A DNA stretch of 64,000 nt from Bacteroides bouchesdurhonensis (GCF_900155865.1 NZ_LT707006.1:3946577-4010576), one strand, 5' to 3'; positions 42,383 to 51,501 are shown, counted from the stretch's first letter. The notes: generated by a model not told the origin, from the letters alone. Numbers and translations are program-made.

Positions 42383-43753
42383 ATGAGTGATAAAAAAAAG
42401 AGGTACTTCCTGCCGGAAGAGGAAATTCCACATTATTGGTATAACATTCAGGCTGATATGGTAAACAAACCCATGCCACCATTGCATCCTGCAACTAAAC
42501 AACCGCTAAAAGCTGAAGACATGTATCCTATCTTCGCAGAGGAGTTGTGTCGTCAAGAGTTGAACCAGACTGATGCATGGATTGAAATACCAGAAGAAGT
42601 ACGTGAAATGTATAAATATTATCGTAGCACTCCACTTGTACGTGCTTACGGTCTGGAAAAAGCATTGGGAACTCCTGCGCATATTTATTTTAAAAATGAG
42701 AGTGTTAGCCCGATTGGTTCTCATAAATTGAATTCAGCATTAGCACAAGCTTATTATTGCAAAAAAGAAGGTGTAACCAATATTACCACAGAGACGGGTG
42801 CCGGACAATGGGGAGCAGCCCTTTCATATGCTGCAAAAGTGTTTGGCTTGGAAGCTGCCGTTTACCAGGTTAAAATCAGTTATGAACAAAAACCATATCG
42901 CCGTAGTATCATGCAGACATTTGGAGCCCAAGTTACTCCTTCCCCATCGATGTCTACACGTGCCGGAAAAAATATTCTGACTGCCCATCCTAACTACCAA
43001 GGGTCATTAGGAACCGCTATCTCAGAAGCTATTGAATTGGCTCAACAAACTCCAAACTGTAAATATACACTTGGATCCGTACTCAGCCACGTCACACTGC
43101 ATCAAACCATTATTGGTCTGGAAGCTGAGAAACAGATGGAAATGACCGGCGAATATCCGGATGTAGTAATCGGATGTTTCGGAGGTGGATCCAATTTCGG
43201 AGGAATCTCCTTCCCATTCATGCGTCATAATATACTGGATGGTAAGAAAACCCGTTTCGTTGCTGCCGAACCCGCTTCCTGCCCTAAGCTGACAAGAGGT
43301 AAATTCCAATACGATTTTGGTGATGAAGCCGGATATACCCCGCTACTTCCTATGTTCACTTTAGGACATAATTTTGCTCCGGCACATATTCATGCCGGTG
43401 GTCTTCGTTATCATGGCGCAGGCGTCATTGTTTCCCAATTATTAAAAGACAAATTGATGGAAGCAGTTGATATCCAACAATTGGAATCATTCGAAGCCGG
43501 TTGCCTGTTTGCACAAGTGGAAGGCATTATTCCTGCTCCGGAATCTTGCCATGCTATTGCTGCTGCTATCCGTGAAGCAAATGCCTGCAAAGAAAAAGAT
43601 GAAGAAAAAGTAATCCTCTTCAACTTATCCGGCCATGGACTGATTGACATGGCATCATACGACAAATATCTTGCCGGAGACCTGATAAACTATTCTCTTA
43701 CGGATGAAGATATTCAGCAGAATCTTGATGAGATAGGTGATCTAGCCAAATAA
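42383..43753 (+). CDS. trpB: TrpB-like PLP-dependent enzyme (TrpB2 type)
   Basis: 456 residues. The PLP lysine lies in SPIGSHKLNSALAQAYY, with ETGAGQWGAAL and the phosphate cradle CFGGGSNFGG. The length and N-terminal extension identify the TrpB2 group, which is often encoded apart from the trp operon and can act without TrpA, e.g. converting indole plus serine to tryptophan. No trp gene is adjacent. A perfect terminator follows. Confidence 0.88.
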   Translation: MSDKKKRYFLPEEEIPHYWYNIQADMVNKPMPPLHPATKQPLKAEDMYPIFAEELCRQELNQTDAWIEIPEEVREMYKYYRSTPLVRAYGLEKALGTPAHIYFKNESVSPIGSHKLNSALAQAYYCKKEGVTNITTETGAGQWGAALSYAAKVFGLEAAVYQVKISYEQKPYRRSIMQTFGAQVTPSPSMSTRAGKNILTAHPNYQGSLGTAISEAIELAQQTPNCKYTLGSVLSHVTLHQTIIGLEAEKQMEMTGEYPDVVIGCFGGGSNFGGISFPFMRHNILDGKKTRFVAAEPASCPKLTRGKFQYDFGDEAGYTPLLPMFTLGHNFAPAHIHAGGLRYHGAGVIVSQLLKDKLMEAVDIQQLESFEAGCLFAQVEGIIPAPESCHAIAAAIREANACKEKDEEKVILFNLSGHGLIDMASYDKYLAGDLINYSLTDEDIQQNLDEIGDLAK

Positions 43754-43778
43754 AAGGCTCTTTCCCAGAGCTTTAAAG

Positions 43779-43817
43779 AATGACCTCTGTTACAAATTGT
43801 AGTAGAGGTCATTTTAT
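43779..43817 (+). terminator. trpB terminator
   Basis: AATGACCTCT (43779-43788) pairs with AGAGGTCATT (43804-43813), followed by TTAT. Confidence 0.8.
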
Positions 43818-43899
43818 ATTCAAGAATCCTGAAGTTAATTCCCATTTATTTTCCTTTATTCTATCCCCTCCTAACAAAAAACATCATTTTCTCTATCAT

Positions 43900-43996
43900 C
43901 CTATCACCATTCTTCCGAACCAGCCTGTTTATCGGCAATTCAGAGGTGATAGGTTGTTTTATCAACCTATCACCCGATCTATCACCTATCACCATT
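43900..43996. repeat. CTATCACC repeat cluster with a 12-bp hairpin
   Basis: CCTATCACCATT occurs at 43900-43911 and 43985-43996. A perfect hairpin, GGTGATAGGTTG (43945-43956) with CAACCTATCACC (43963-43974), lies between, and another CTATCACC sits at 43979-43986. There are five copies of CTATCACC in all, counting the inverted one. Confidence 0.7.
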
Positions 43997-44050
43997 ACTC
44001 AAAAGAGAGATTGTCCATAATCTATTAGCTATATTACTTGACTGCTAAAG

Positions 44051-44296
44051 TATTAATAGATAAATTCCTCTCTATTAAGACCAAACTTCCTCCTCCTCGA
44101 TAGAAAAGTTATTTTCTATTTGATATAAACTATAAACGTAAGTTTTGGTTGTATAAATGCAAGTTCCGTTTATACAATCAAAAGTTCCGTTTATATAAAC
44201 GAAACTTGCGTTTATAGATTATTCTTTGATAAGAAAAAGTTTACTATTAAAGAAAAGGAAGTTTGGTCTTAATAGAGAGGAACTTATTTATTAATA
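44051..44296. mobile_element. MITE-like inverted-repeat element upstream of nfo
   Basis: Arms of 41 bp (44051-44091 and 44256-44296) match at 39 of 41 positions when inverted, including a perfect 27-bp block (44065-44091 with 44256-44282). Nested inside are a 16-bp pair (44130-44145 with 44202-44217, 15 of 16) and a 9-bp pair TTGTATAAA/TTTATACAA (44149-44157 with 44169-44177). It codes for nothing. The size (~246 bp) and long terminal inverted repeats suggest a non-autonomous element. No target duplication was seen. Confidence 0.6.
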
Positions 44297-44386
44297 GCCT
44301 GTGGAAGAAGAAGTAATCAATCACGAAACAATCAATTCGGCACGAAATTTGTTACTATTATAACTCCAACTTAATTGATAAAAGAA

Positions 44387-45229
44387 ATGATGGGAAATAA
44401 AAAAATAGGAGCGCATGTAAGCGCGTCCGGCGGTGTGGAATTCGCCCCGATCAATGCACATGAGATAGGAGCAAATGCTTTTGCCTTATTCACAAAAAAC
44501 CAGCGTCAATGGGTGAGTAAGCCTTTAACAGAGGAAAGTATCCGACTTTTCAAAGAAAATTGTGAGAAATTCGGTTTCCAACCGGAGTATATCCTCCCAC
44601 ATGACAGTTACCTCATCAATCTGGGACATCCCGAAGAAGAAGGGCTGGAGAAAAGTCGTGCAGCATTTCTGGATGAGATGCAACGTTGCGAACAACTTGG
44701 TTTGAAATTACTCAACTTCCATCCCGGGAGTGACCTTAAAAAGATCTCCGTAGAAGACTGCCTGTCACGCATCGCCGAAAGTATCAATTTGGCTTTGGCA
44801 AAAACCAAGGGGGTAACTGCCGTAATTGAAAACACAGCCGGTCAAGGTAGTAATCTAGGAAATGAATTCTGGCAATTAAAGTATATCATTGACCGGGTGG
44901 AGGATAAAAGTCGTGTCGGAATCTGTCTGGATACTTGCCACACTTTTACCGCAGGATATGACTTTTTGACCGATTATGATAAAGTTTTCGATGAGTTTGA
45001 TAAAGAAGTAGGTTTCAATTATCTTCGTGGTATGCACCTGAACGATTCAAAAAAAGGATTAGGTACGCACGTAGACCGCCATGACAGCATTGGCGACGGT
45101 CTGATTGGTAAACCATTCTTTGAGAAATTGATGAAAGATCCGAGATTCGACAATATGCCGCTTATACTCGAAACACCGGACGAGACAAAATGGAAGGAAG
45201 AAATAGCATGGTTGAGAAGCGTTGAATAA
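44387..45229 (+). CDS. nfo: Endonuclease IV (AP endonuclease)
   Basis: 280 residues from ATG 44387; a second ATG follows at once (44390). NKKIGAHVSASGGVEFAPINAHEIGANAFALFTKNQRQW is the family start. Zinc ligands fall in NFHPGSD, VIENTAGQGSN, CLDTCHTFTAGYD, HLNDSK and HVDRHDSIGDG. It cleaves DNA at abasic sites in base-excision repair. A 10-bp hairpin overlaps the stop codon (45214-45238). Confidence 0.93.
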   Translation: MMGNKKIGAHVSASGGVEFAPINAHEIGANAFALFTKNQRQWVSKPLTEESIRLFKENCEKFGFQPEYILPHDSYLINLGHPEEEGLEKSRAAFLDEMQRCEQLGLKLLNFHPGSDLKKISVEDCLSRIAESINLALAKTKGVTAVIENTAGQGSNLGNEFWQLKYIIDRVEDKSRVGICLDTCHTFTAGYDFLTDYDKVFDEFDKEVGFNYLRGMHLNDSKKGLGTHVDRHDSIGDGLIGKPFFEKLMKDPRFDNMPLILETPDETKWKEEIAWLRSVE

Positions 45230-45238
45230 ACGCTTCTC
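45214..45238 (+). terminator. Hairpin at the end of nfo
   Basis: GAGAAGCGTT (45214-45223) pairs with AACGCTTCTC (45229-45238) across the TAA stop. Confidence 0.6.
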
Positions 45239-45246
45239 TGTATTAT

Positions 45247-45319
45247 CTTTGCCATCAGGCATATTCACCAACATAAGGTAAGCACTCATATTACCTTGCG
45301 TTGTTTCATATTCATTATG
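45247..45319 (-). pseudogene. Remnant of a second HlyD-type adaptor gene
   Basis: On the minus strand this reads FHNEYETTQGNMSAYLMLV followed by NMPDGKDN. It aligns with the C-terminal part of the intact HlyD gene (46847-48184), which has TNEYKTSQSSINTYLVLV then DMPDG. No other part of the gene is present; sequence homology ends near nfo. It shows that a related export locus once extended here, or that the locus was duplicated and trimmed. Confidence 0.6.
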
Positions 45320-45359
45320 AAATCCCTTTTAATTTTAAATAACAAAGCCTCACTTTACA

Positions 45360-46772
45360 TTAATAATTACTACTCTCTCCCGTCACATATATAAGCTTGT
45401 GGTAAAGCAGATACTCTACAGCCCTATCCACCGCCCAGTCAGTAGGTTTATCATTGGCATTATCGATATAAAGGTCCAGTTTATCAAGCAATGAGTTGAA
45501 TGTGAGCTCGGTTTCAAGCATTACCAATATATTGTAAGACAAATCATCAATCAACACCTCCTTATAACCTTTATTCAGAAGAGTGGGAATACAGGCAATA
45601 TCAAAACGGTCTGATTTAAATTCAGAATTGATTTTACTCCGGATTAACTCTTTTGTTTCCTTTGGCCATGCTTTGGAATCTTCATAAATCTCCAGATAAG
45701 GGTGGCTTTTGAGTTTATAACGTAACTTCTTTCTCTCTTTCTCCTGAATGAATTTGAAATAATGAGTAGACATTTTCTCCAGATTCAATAACTCTTCATT
45801 ATCAATCTTTTCCCATTGAAAAGAAAGATCTTCTAAAAAAGTATGATAATCATGGTAACTGTTATCCGAAACATATTTTTTCCCTATCCGCTTGTGGCTA
45901 TCTTTGAAAAGGTCTATAATCTTACTGTAATATTCAGGATACTTATTCAACAGAATACGTTCCAACAGTTCGCAAACGCGATGATTCTTTTTGTGACCGC
46001 CGATGATATGCATCAAATCAGTATTCTCAAACCGGTAAAAATCACAAAACTCAGCATAGGAGTATTTATTGTCTTCGATCGAGTGGTCCAAGACTGTTGT
46101 TACTCTTTTCCCTCTTTCTTTCACTAATGCAGCAAAGAGAACCTGTTCAAAAAGTATGTTATGATTTACACCGGTCTCTTTGGGATTGGGATTTCTCAAG
46201 CTGTTTCTCTCGATAAATTGAAAAGCTTGGTTACAATATTCTTTTATAAATTCTAAATCGTTTCCTCCTATTACACCTGCATTGTAAGAAGGGATGGAAT
46301 TCATTGTAATAGCATTATTCAAAAAATGCGGAAGAACAGTACTGGTTCTTTCCTTAATGTTTTTCATCATATCCCCATAGCATTCGGCAGTTCCGATTTC
46401 CCAGTTCTGGGCTATCAGTTCGGCTGATTCTATGGCAGGTTTTAATCTTTTGGGCAAGTATACATCACCGTCGACGTGAACGAAAGGTTGATCTTGCAAC
46501 GAATAGGTTAAGAGCTTTGAATATGCCCAATGTGTGGGATGACAATCCAAATTATCATATTGAATGATAATTTCCGAATAGGGAAGCGATAACTGCTCCG
46601 CAAAAATAGCATATCCTACTGAATCTGTGTAAAGAAACACTTCATCATAATTCTGCCTAAGTGTCAGACAGCTCAATGCCCACGACATAAAGTGATGTTG
46701 TGGAGATAACCATCCGAACGAATCTATCAAGGGATCTTTACCTCCGCTCCAAAATGTTTGTACTACTCTCAT
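45360..46772 (-). CDS. Glycosyltransferase-like protein (DUF6734-type), export cluster
   Basis: 470 residues. The first ~290 residues resemble DUF6734-type proteins: VVQTFWSGGKDPLIDSFGW at the start, and HVDGDVYLPKRL with a DxD-type DGD at 101-103, the nucleotide-sugar/metal site of GT-A enzymes. The last ~150 residues are a charged helical part with no known relative. Genes like this occur near peptide-export loci in Bacteroidetes, but the acceptor is not known. It is the third gene of the minus-strand exporter operon, 75 bases after the HlyD-type gene. Glycosylation of the Ser-rich secreted protein (50714) is a testable idea. Confidence 0.65.
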   Translation of the reverse strand: MRVVQTFWSGGKDPLIDSFGWLSPQHHFMSWALSCLTLRQNYDEVFLYTDSVGYAIFAEQLSLPYSEIIIQYDNLDCHPTHWAYSKLLTYSLQDQPFVHVDGDVYLPKRLKPAIESAELIAQNWEIGTAECYGDMMKNIKERTSTVLPHFLNNAITMNSIPSYNAGVIGGNDLEFIKEYCNQAFQFIERNSLRNPNPKETGVNHNILFEQVLFAALVKERGKRVTTVLDHSIEDNKYSYAEFCDFYRFENTDLMHIIGGHKKNHRVCELLERILLNKYPEYYSKIIDLFKDSHKRIGKKYVSDNSYHDYHTFLEDLSFQWEKIDNEELLNLEKMSTHYFKFIQEKERKKLRYKLKSHPYLEIYEDSKAWPKETKELIRSKINSEFKSDRFDIACIPTLLNKGYKEVLIDDLSYNILVMLETELTFNSLLDKLDLYIDNANDKPTDWAVDRAVEYLLYHKLIYVTGESSNY

Positions 46773-46846
46773 TATCTTATATTTTTAGGTGTTAATTTAC
46801 ATTTTGATTATTGTAAGGAAATTATTTAAAGTGACAGGAAGATATC

Positions 46847-48184
46847 TTATTGTATATTAAACTTCAGATTATCAAACAGTCTTTCAATTAGCCTGCGGTC
46901 TTTAACGATAATATCAGCCTGACCGCCGATTTCATATTTGAAATCCAGTTTATCACCATAGTTGGTTATCAGACCGTCAGGCATATCAACCAACACAAGA
47001 TAGGTATTGATACTGCTTTGCGACGTCTTATATTCATTGGTGATGAGGGATATCGATTTCACAGTACCTTGGATGGAGCCGAATTCGGCATAAGGGTAGT
47101 CATCCAGTTTGATGGAAACACGACTGCCTTCTTTGACCTTGCCGGCTCCCATCGCAGGGAGCAACACCTGCCCTAGTATCTTATTCTCTTTTGGTACGAT
47201 TCCGAATACATTCTCTCCGGCCTGCACAAACTGGCCGTTCGTCCAGAATTTCAGAAACTCCACCTGACCGTCGAAGGGGGCTTTGAACACATAAGTTTGC
47301 TCCCACTGTTTCATTTGATCATTCAGTTCATGGTAAGAAGACAATAGCTCCAGATGCATCCGCCTTTCTTCCACATGCTTCTCAACTGCCAGTTGGGAGA
47401 GCCTGTTCCTGCTTTCTGCTATTTGCATCCGGATAGAGGCGATTTCTTTGACCAGGTTCTGGTTGCTTTGCTTGGCGGACAGATACTCCGCTTTGCTACG
47501 GTCCACTTCCAGATCGTAGGTGGTTACTATTTCTTTGTTGAGCGAACTGTATTTTTTAAACCATTTCTCCGTTATATCCAGGTTGTCATTCGAGATGGAA
47601 AGGGCTTTTTCTGTTTCTTTCAAGATTTCGGTTTTCCATGCGATGCCGTCTTGAAGGCTTATACGTTGTTGTTCGTAAACATTGTCGTTGTGGTAATCCG
47701 AGATATTTTTCAATGAGGATAGAAAGGTGTAGTACTGCATATTCAACTCGCCTAAAGAGACTTTCTCGGGGAAGGCTTGGATGGCTTGGGGAAAGAAAGC
47801 GGGATTATTAGGATCGAAGTCGTGAATAAGGGAGGACACTGACTGAACATCTTCTGTTTTTGCCGAGTTCTGAATAACGGCGATGTAGGTCCCTTCTTTC
47901 ACTGAGTCTTGGGCTTCAAAGCCTAATATGTCTATTTTACCCGACGTATGGGCGGGCAGTTTGACTGGGGCGGTATTGGAATTGATGGTTATTTGCCCGG
48001 TTACGACATCGGGATATTTGATGATCCAACCAAAGACAAAAAGCAGGATAGTGAAAACAATAATGGCGGCAGCGACCCACCTCCCGAAGGCTGTCGGCAT
48101 ACGGTCTATAATGTCACCGACTTCTTCACTGCGTTTTGTGTTATCTTTCCGTTTAGGCCGTAATTTCAACAGGTTCCAGATCAT
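46847..48184 (-). CDS. HlyD-family periplasmic adaptor
   Basis: 445 residues. It has a cytosolic N-terminus, one membrane helix (VAAAIIVFTILLFVFGWII, about 34-52), a lipoyl-type hairpin with long coiled coils (about 130-290) and a beta-barrel end (VFKAPFDGQVEFLKFWTNGQFVQAGENVFGIVPKENK). It couples the ABC exporter to an outer-membrane channel. Its start overlaps the end of the ABC gene by 32 bases. No TolC-type gene is adjacent, so an outer channel encoded elsewhere must be used. Confidence 0.9.
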   Translation of the reverse strand: MIWNLLKLRPKRKDNTKRSEEVGDIIDRMPTAFGRWVAAAIIVFTILLFVFGWIIKYPDVVTGQITINSNTAPVKLPAHTSGKIDILGFEAQDSVKEGTYIAVIQNSAKTEDVQSVSSLIHDFDPNNPAFFPQAIQAFPEKVSLGELNMQYYTFLSSLKNISDYHNDNVYEQQRISLQDGIAWKTEILKETEKALSISNDNLDITEKWFKKYSSLNKEIVTTYDLEVDRSKAEYLSAKQSNQNLVKEIASIRMQIAESRNRLSQLAVEKHVEERRMHLELLSSYHELNDQMKQWEQTYVFKAPFDGQVEFLKFWTNGQFVQAGENVFGIVPKENKILGQVLLPAMGAGKVKEGSRVSIKLDDYPYAEFGSIQGTVKSISLITNEYKTSQSSINTYLVLVDMPDGLITNYGDKLDFKYEIGGQADIIVKDRRLIERLFDNLKFNIQ

Positions 48185-50363
48185 ATTGACTTTGTATTAA
48201 TTCGTAATATTGTCCTCTTCTCTCCATCAGCCCATTATGGTTGCCCAGTTCTACAATCATGCCGCCTTTCATGACGACAATCTGATCAGCCTTCTTGATA
48301 GTACTCAAGCGATGGGCAATAACAATCACCGTGCGGTTCTTAAATACATTATTCAGAGCCGCGACTATCTTCTGTTCATTGATGGTATCCAGCGCATTGG
48401 TTGCCTCATCCAGGAATAGATAATCGGGATTTTTATAGAGTGCCCGCGCGATTAACAAACGTTGTTTCTGGCCGCCACTCAGGCCGCGTCCCATTTCGCC
48501 GATCATGGTCTGGTAGCCTTGTGGCATGGATTCGATTTCTTTGGAGATGTTGGCGATGTCCGTAGCTCGTTTCAAGGCATCGTAATCTACCTTCTCTTCA
48601 TTCAGTACGATGTTATTCTGGATGGTGTCGTTAAACACTTTTCCTTCCTGCATGACGCAGCCGCACTTGGTTCGCCATTGGCGCAGACTGACATTGTTGA
48701 TGTTCATGTCGCCGATACAGATCTCGCCATAGGAAGGAAGATAAAGACGCAAAAGGAGTTTTAACAAAGTTGATTTGCCACAGCCGCTGTCCCCGACGAT
48801 GGCGGTGACTTTGCCTTCAGGAATGGTCAGATAAATGCCTTTCAACACAATCGGGGCGTTGGGAGAATAAGCGAAAGAAAGATTTTTCACGTTCAGGCTT
48901 TTGTCTTTGGGCAGATCCATGCTATTGGCGGATATGGAAACCATATCGTCTTCGTCTTCAAGCTTGTGGATCTCATTGATGCGCATGAAGCTTATTTTGG
49001 CATATTGGGCGGATTGTACAAAACCGACAAATTGGGCGACGGGACCATTCAACATGCCGATGATAAATTGGGTCGAGATCATGATGCCGAAGGTGATATC
49101 TCCATTGATTACGGCTATGGCGCAGAAGAAGGTGACGGCCATGTTTTGCATGCTATTGATAAACTGTGAGCCTAGCATTTGGGCGTTGTTGATGTTCAAG
49201 ATCTTCACATTCAGTTTGTACAGGCGGGCTTGTATGCCTTCCCATTTCCAACGTTTGGTGTCTTCGTAGTTATTGATCTTGATTTCTTGAATGTTGCCGA
49301 TGGTTTCTACCCAGTAGCTACGGTCTTTGGACAGGATGTCAAAGTATTCCCAATCCAGCTTTCGTCTGACTTTCAGGAAAACAAAGACCCAGAGGACATA
49401 GAGGATGCTACCGCCCAGAAAGATGAAGAAGATGGTTTTATTGAAGATCAGCAGGATGGCACTGAATATGACAAAGGTGACGGAGGAGAAGATCATGCCT
49501 AATGAGTTGTTCATGATGAAGTGGCGGATGCGTTCGTGGTCGTAGGCGCGTTGCAGGATATCTCCCACCAGCTTGTTTTCGAAGAAGGAGACGGGAAGTT
49601 TCATCAGTTTGATCAGATAGTCGGAGATTAGGGAGATATTGACCCGGGTTGTGACATGAAGCAAGACCCAGTCCCGAAGGACATTGGAAAGGGTGATGCT
49701 CAAAAGTAATACGATATTGGCGGCTAATACCATGTAGACGAAGTTCACGTCTTGGGTGCGTATTCCGGTGTCGATGACGGCTTTGGATATAAAAGGTAGA
49801 AAGGCTTGCAGGATGGTGGCGATGAACATGATAAGAAAAAGTATTCCGAAAGCTTTTTTGTAAGGAGTAAAGTAACCTAGAAGGTTTTCAAAACTTTTGA
49901 ATCTTTCGATCTTTTCATGGGCTTCTATCTGATGAAAATTGGCCATCGGACTCAAAGCCATCAGTATGCCAACTGTTTTATCTTTTTTATACCATTTGGC
50001 TTTAAATTCATCGTGGGTATATGAAACCAGACCTTTGGCAGGGTCGGAAACATATATTTTAGTCTTTGAAGTTTTATAAACAACAATAAAATGGTCATCA
50101 TTCCAATGGGCAATGCAAGGAAGGGGTAACTTAAAAAGGAGTTCATCAATAGAAGCGGTGACGGATATCGACCGCAGCCCGATTTTATCGGCTGCATAGC
50201 TAATGTCGTGAAATGAAACACCTTCACGAGTAATGCCGCATAAATCACGAAGATATTGTAAGGAGTAGTATTTGCCGTAATGCTTTGCGATAATCTTTAA
50301 ACAAGCCGGTCCGCAATCCTTGGCATCCATCTGATATTCGTGAGGAAAAGCTGTCAGTTTCAT
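48153..50363 (-). CDS. ABC exporter with N-terminal C39 peptidase
   Basis: 736 residues. The C39 peptidase domain (1-~125) has Cys17 (KDCGPACLKII), His91 (NDDHFIVVYK) and Asp107 (VSDPAKG). It is followed by six membrane helices and an ATPase with Walker A GDSGCGKST near 520, signature LSGGQKQRLL and Walker B. Such proteins cut leader peptides after a Gly-Gly pair and export the cargo. The divergent gene at 50714 has exactly such a leader and is the likely substrate. It is the first gene of the exporter operon. Confidence 0.93.
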   Translation of the reverse strand: MKLTAFPHEYQMDAKDCGPACLKIIAKHYGKYYSLQYLRDLCGITREGVSFHDISYAADKIGLRSISVTASIDELLFKLPLPCIAHWNDDHFIVVYKTSKTKIYVSDPAKGLVSYTHDEFKAKWYKKDKTVGILMALSPMANFHQIEAHEKIERFKSFENLLGYFTPYKKAFGILFLIMFIATILQAFLPFISKAVIDTGIRTQDVNFVYMVLAANIVLLLSITLSNVLRDWVLLHVTTRVNISLISDYLIKLMKLPVSFFENKLVGDILQRAYDHERIRHFIMNNSLGMIFSSVTFVIFSAILLIFNKTIFFIFLGGSILYVLWVFVFLKVRRKLDWEYFDILSKDRSYWVETIGNIQEIKINNYEDTKRWKWEGIQARLYKLNVKILNINNAQMLGSQFINSMQNMAVTFFCAIAVINGDITFGIMISTQFIIGMLNGPVAQFVGFVQSAQYAKISFMRINEIHKLEDEDDMVSISANSMDLPKDKSLNVKNLSFAYSPNAPIVLKGIYLTIPEGKVTAIVGDSGCGKSTLLKLLLRLYLPSYGEICIGDMNINNVSLRQWRTKCGCVMQEGKVFNDTIQNNIVLNEEKVDYDALKRATDIANISKEIESMPQGYQTMIGEMGRGLSGGQKQRLLIARALYKNPDYLFLDEATNALDTINEQKIVAALNNVFKNRTVIVIAHRLSTIKKADQIVVMKGGMIVELGNHNGLMERRGQYYELIQSQYDLEPVEITA

Positions 50364-50713
50364 TGTGTGATCTTTTTTATTGCAAAAATATTCCTTTTAA
50401 ACTAGAAAAGAAATTTTCAGACCATGTTTTTAAACATATAAATGGATTGACGATATCTCAAAAAGAATGTTTATATTTGTCCATCGTTATCATTAGAGGC
50501 AACAAAAAAGATAAAGTTCGTTCTTCGAAATGCTTTGTTTATCGTGGTTTCAGAAGATTTTAATTAGAAGCATCTCTACAGGATAGAGCATAGTTAAATA
50601 AGATATTTACTGAACACGATTATAAAAAACATTTATAAAGCTAATTATAAACAACTGAAAATTAAGCCGGAGATAAGCGCCCGGCAATGTTTCGGAGCTA
50701 AAAAATCAATATT
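50364..50713. other. Divergent control region of the export locus
   Basis: It separates the exporter operon (minus) from the cargo gene (plus). TATATTTG at 50472-50479 is a -7-type box on the plus strand, giving a ~230-base leader. GCCGG paired with CCGGC within 50660-50695 forms a small stem near the start codon. No ORF here is convincing. Confidence 0.45.
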
Positions 50714-51352
50714 ATGAAAAAAGAAAGAAAATTAAGAAGGTTGGATTTTGATTTGATACAGGCTGAAATGTCGGTTATTGATGGAGAACTTTTAAGAAGT
50801 ATTGTCGGAGGATATGATAACGACTGCTTTTGGAGATGTATCGCATATATAAACAGTGGTGGTAGTTCTTACTCTGAATCTGATGCCAATAGCTATGCTG
50901 AAGCTTATTTTGGTTCTGGCGTGGATCTGAATAAAAGAAAAGATGGTGTAGGATTGGATACTAATCAGATGAGAGAATATATTAATAATAACTACAATAA
51001 TAGTAGCAATACAAGTTATACAGATAGTAAGACACAATATTTAGTTGTTCAGTTTGATCCCCAAAAAGTACCAGGGCTGAAAGTAGGAAGTACAACGCAT
51101 GTAGCGATATACAAAAAAGATTTTTGGGACAACGGTGTTCCAACAATACAGGTTTATGACCCGCAACAAAAGGCTACATATAATGTTCCGAAAGACGCTT
51201 GGATAGAATCTTTTACTGTTGGTAACAGTAGTGATGGAAGCAATAGTAGCAATAATTACGAAAGCAGTAACTATGGAAGCAGCAATTATGGAAGCAGTAG
51301 TAGCAGTAGCAGTAGTAGTAGCAGTAGTAGTAGCAGTAGTTACTATGGCTAA
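50714..51352 (+). CDS. GG-leader secreted protein with C39/papain-like catalytic layout
   Basis: 212 residues. A double-glycine leader (DFDLIQAEMSVIDGELLRSI then VGG at 31-33) precedes the mature part. That part shows Cys38 in NDCFWRCIAYI, His129 in THVAIYKK and Asp149 in VYDPQQKA. The order and spacing echo the C39 domain of its own transporter (DCGPAC, DHFIVVYK, SDPAKG). The tail from ~170 is Ser/Asn/Gly-rich and ends in a run of ~15 Ser before YYG, coded by an AGY trinucleotide repeat (51241-51345). It is probably exported and processed by the divergent ABC protein. Peptidase activity is inference; the fold could be used for binding only. Confidence 0.7.
   Translation: MKKERKLRRLDFDLIQAEMSVIDGELLRSIVGGYDNDCFWRCIAYINSGGSSYSESDANSYAEAYFGSGVDLNKRKDGVGLDTNQMREYINNNYNNSSNTSYTDSKTQYLVVQFDPQKVPGLKVGSTTHVAIYKKDFWDNGVPTIQVYDPQQKATYNVPKDAWIESFTVGNSSDGSNSSNNYESSNYGSSNYGSSSSSSSSSSSSSSSSYYG
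51241..51345 (+). repeat. AGY trinucleotide repeat coding for the poly-Ser tail
   Basis: Mostly AGT and AGC codons in irregular alternation, with GGA/AAT/TAT in the first half. Slippage would change the Ser count in frame. Confidence 0.8.
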
Positions 51353-51501
51353 TTTAATAAACAAAAAGCGTTTATTACAACTAGAAGCTTGAATGCTTTT
51401 AGTTTTGAATGCAAATATTATATATAAGTAATCCTATAACAAGTTAATTGTATCCGTAGCACCAATATTCTATACAATAAAATTTAACATCCTCTAAAGT
51501 T

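Noticed and set aside
44051..44296. A CRISPR array or IS element
   Set aside because: The repeats are inverted and nested, with no regular spacers, and there is no transposase frame inside.
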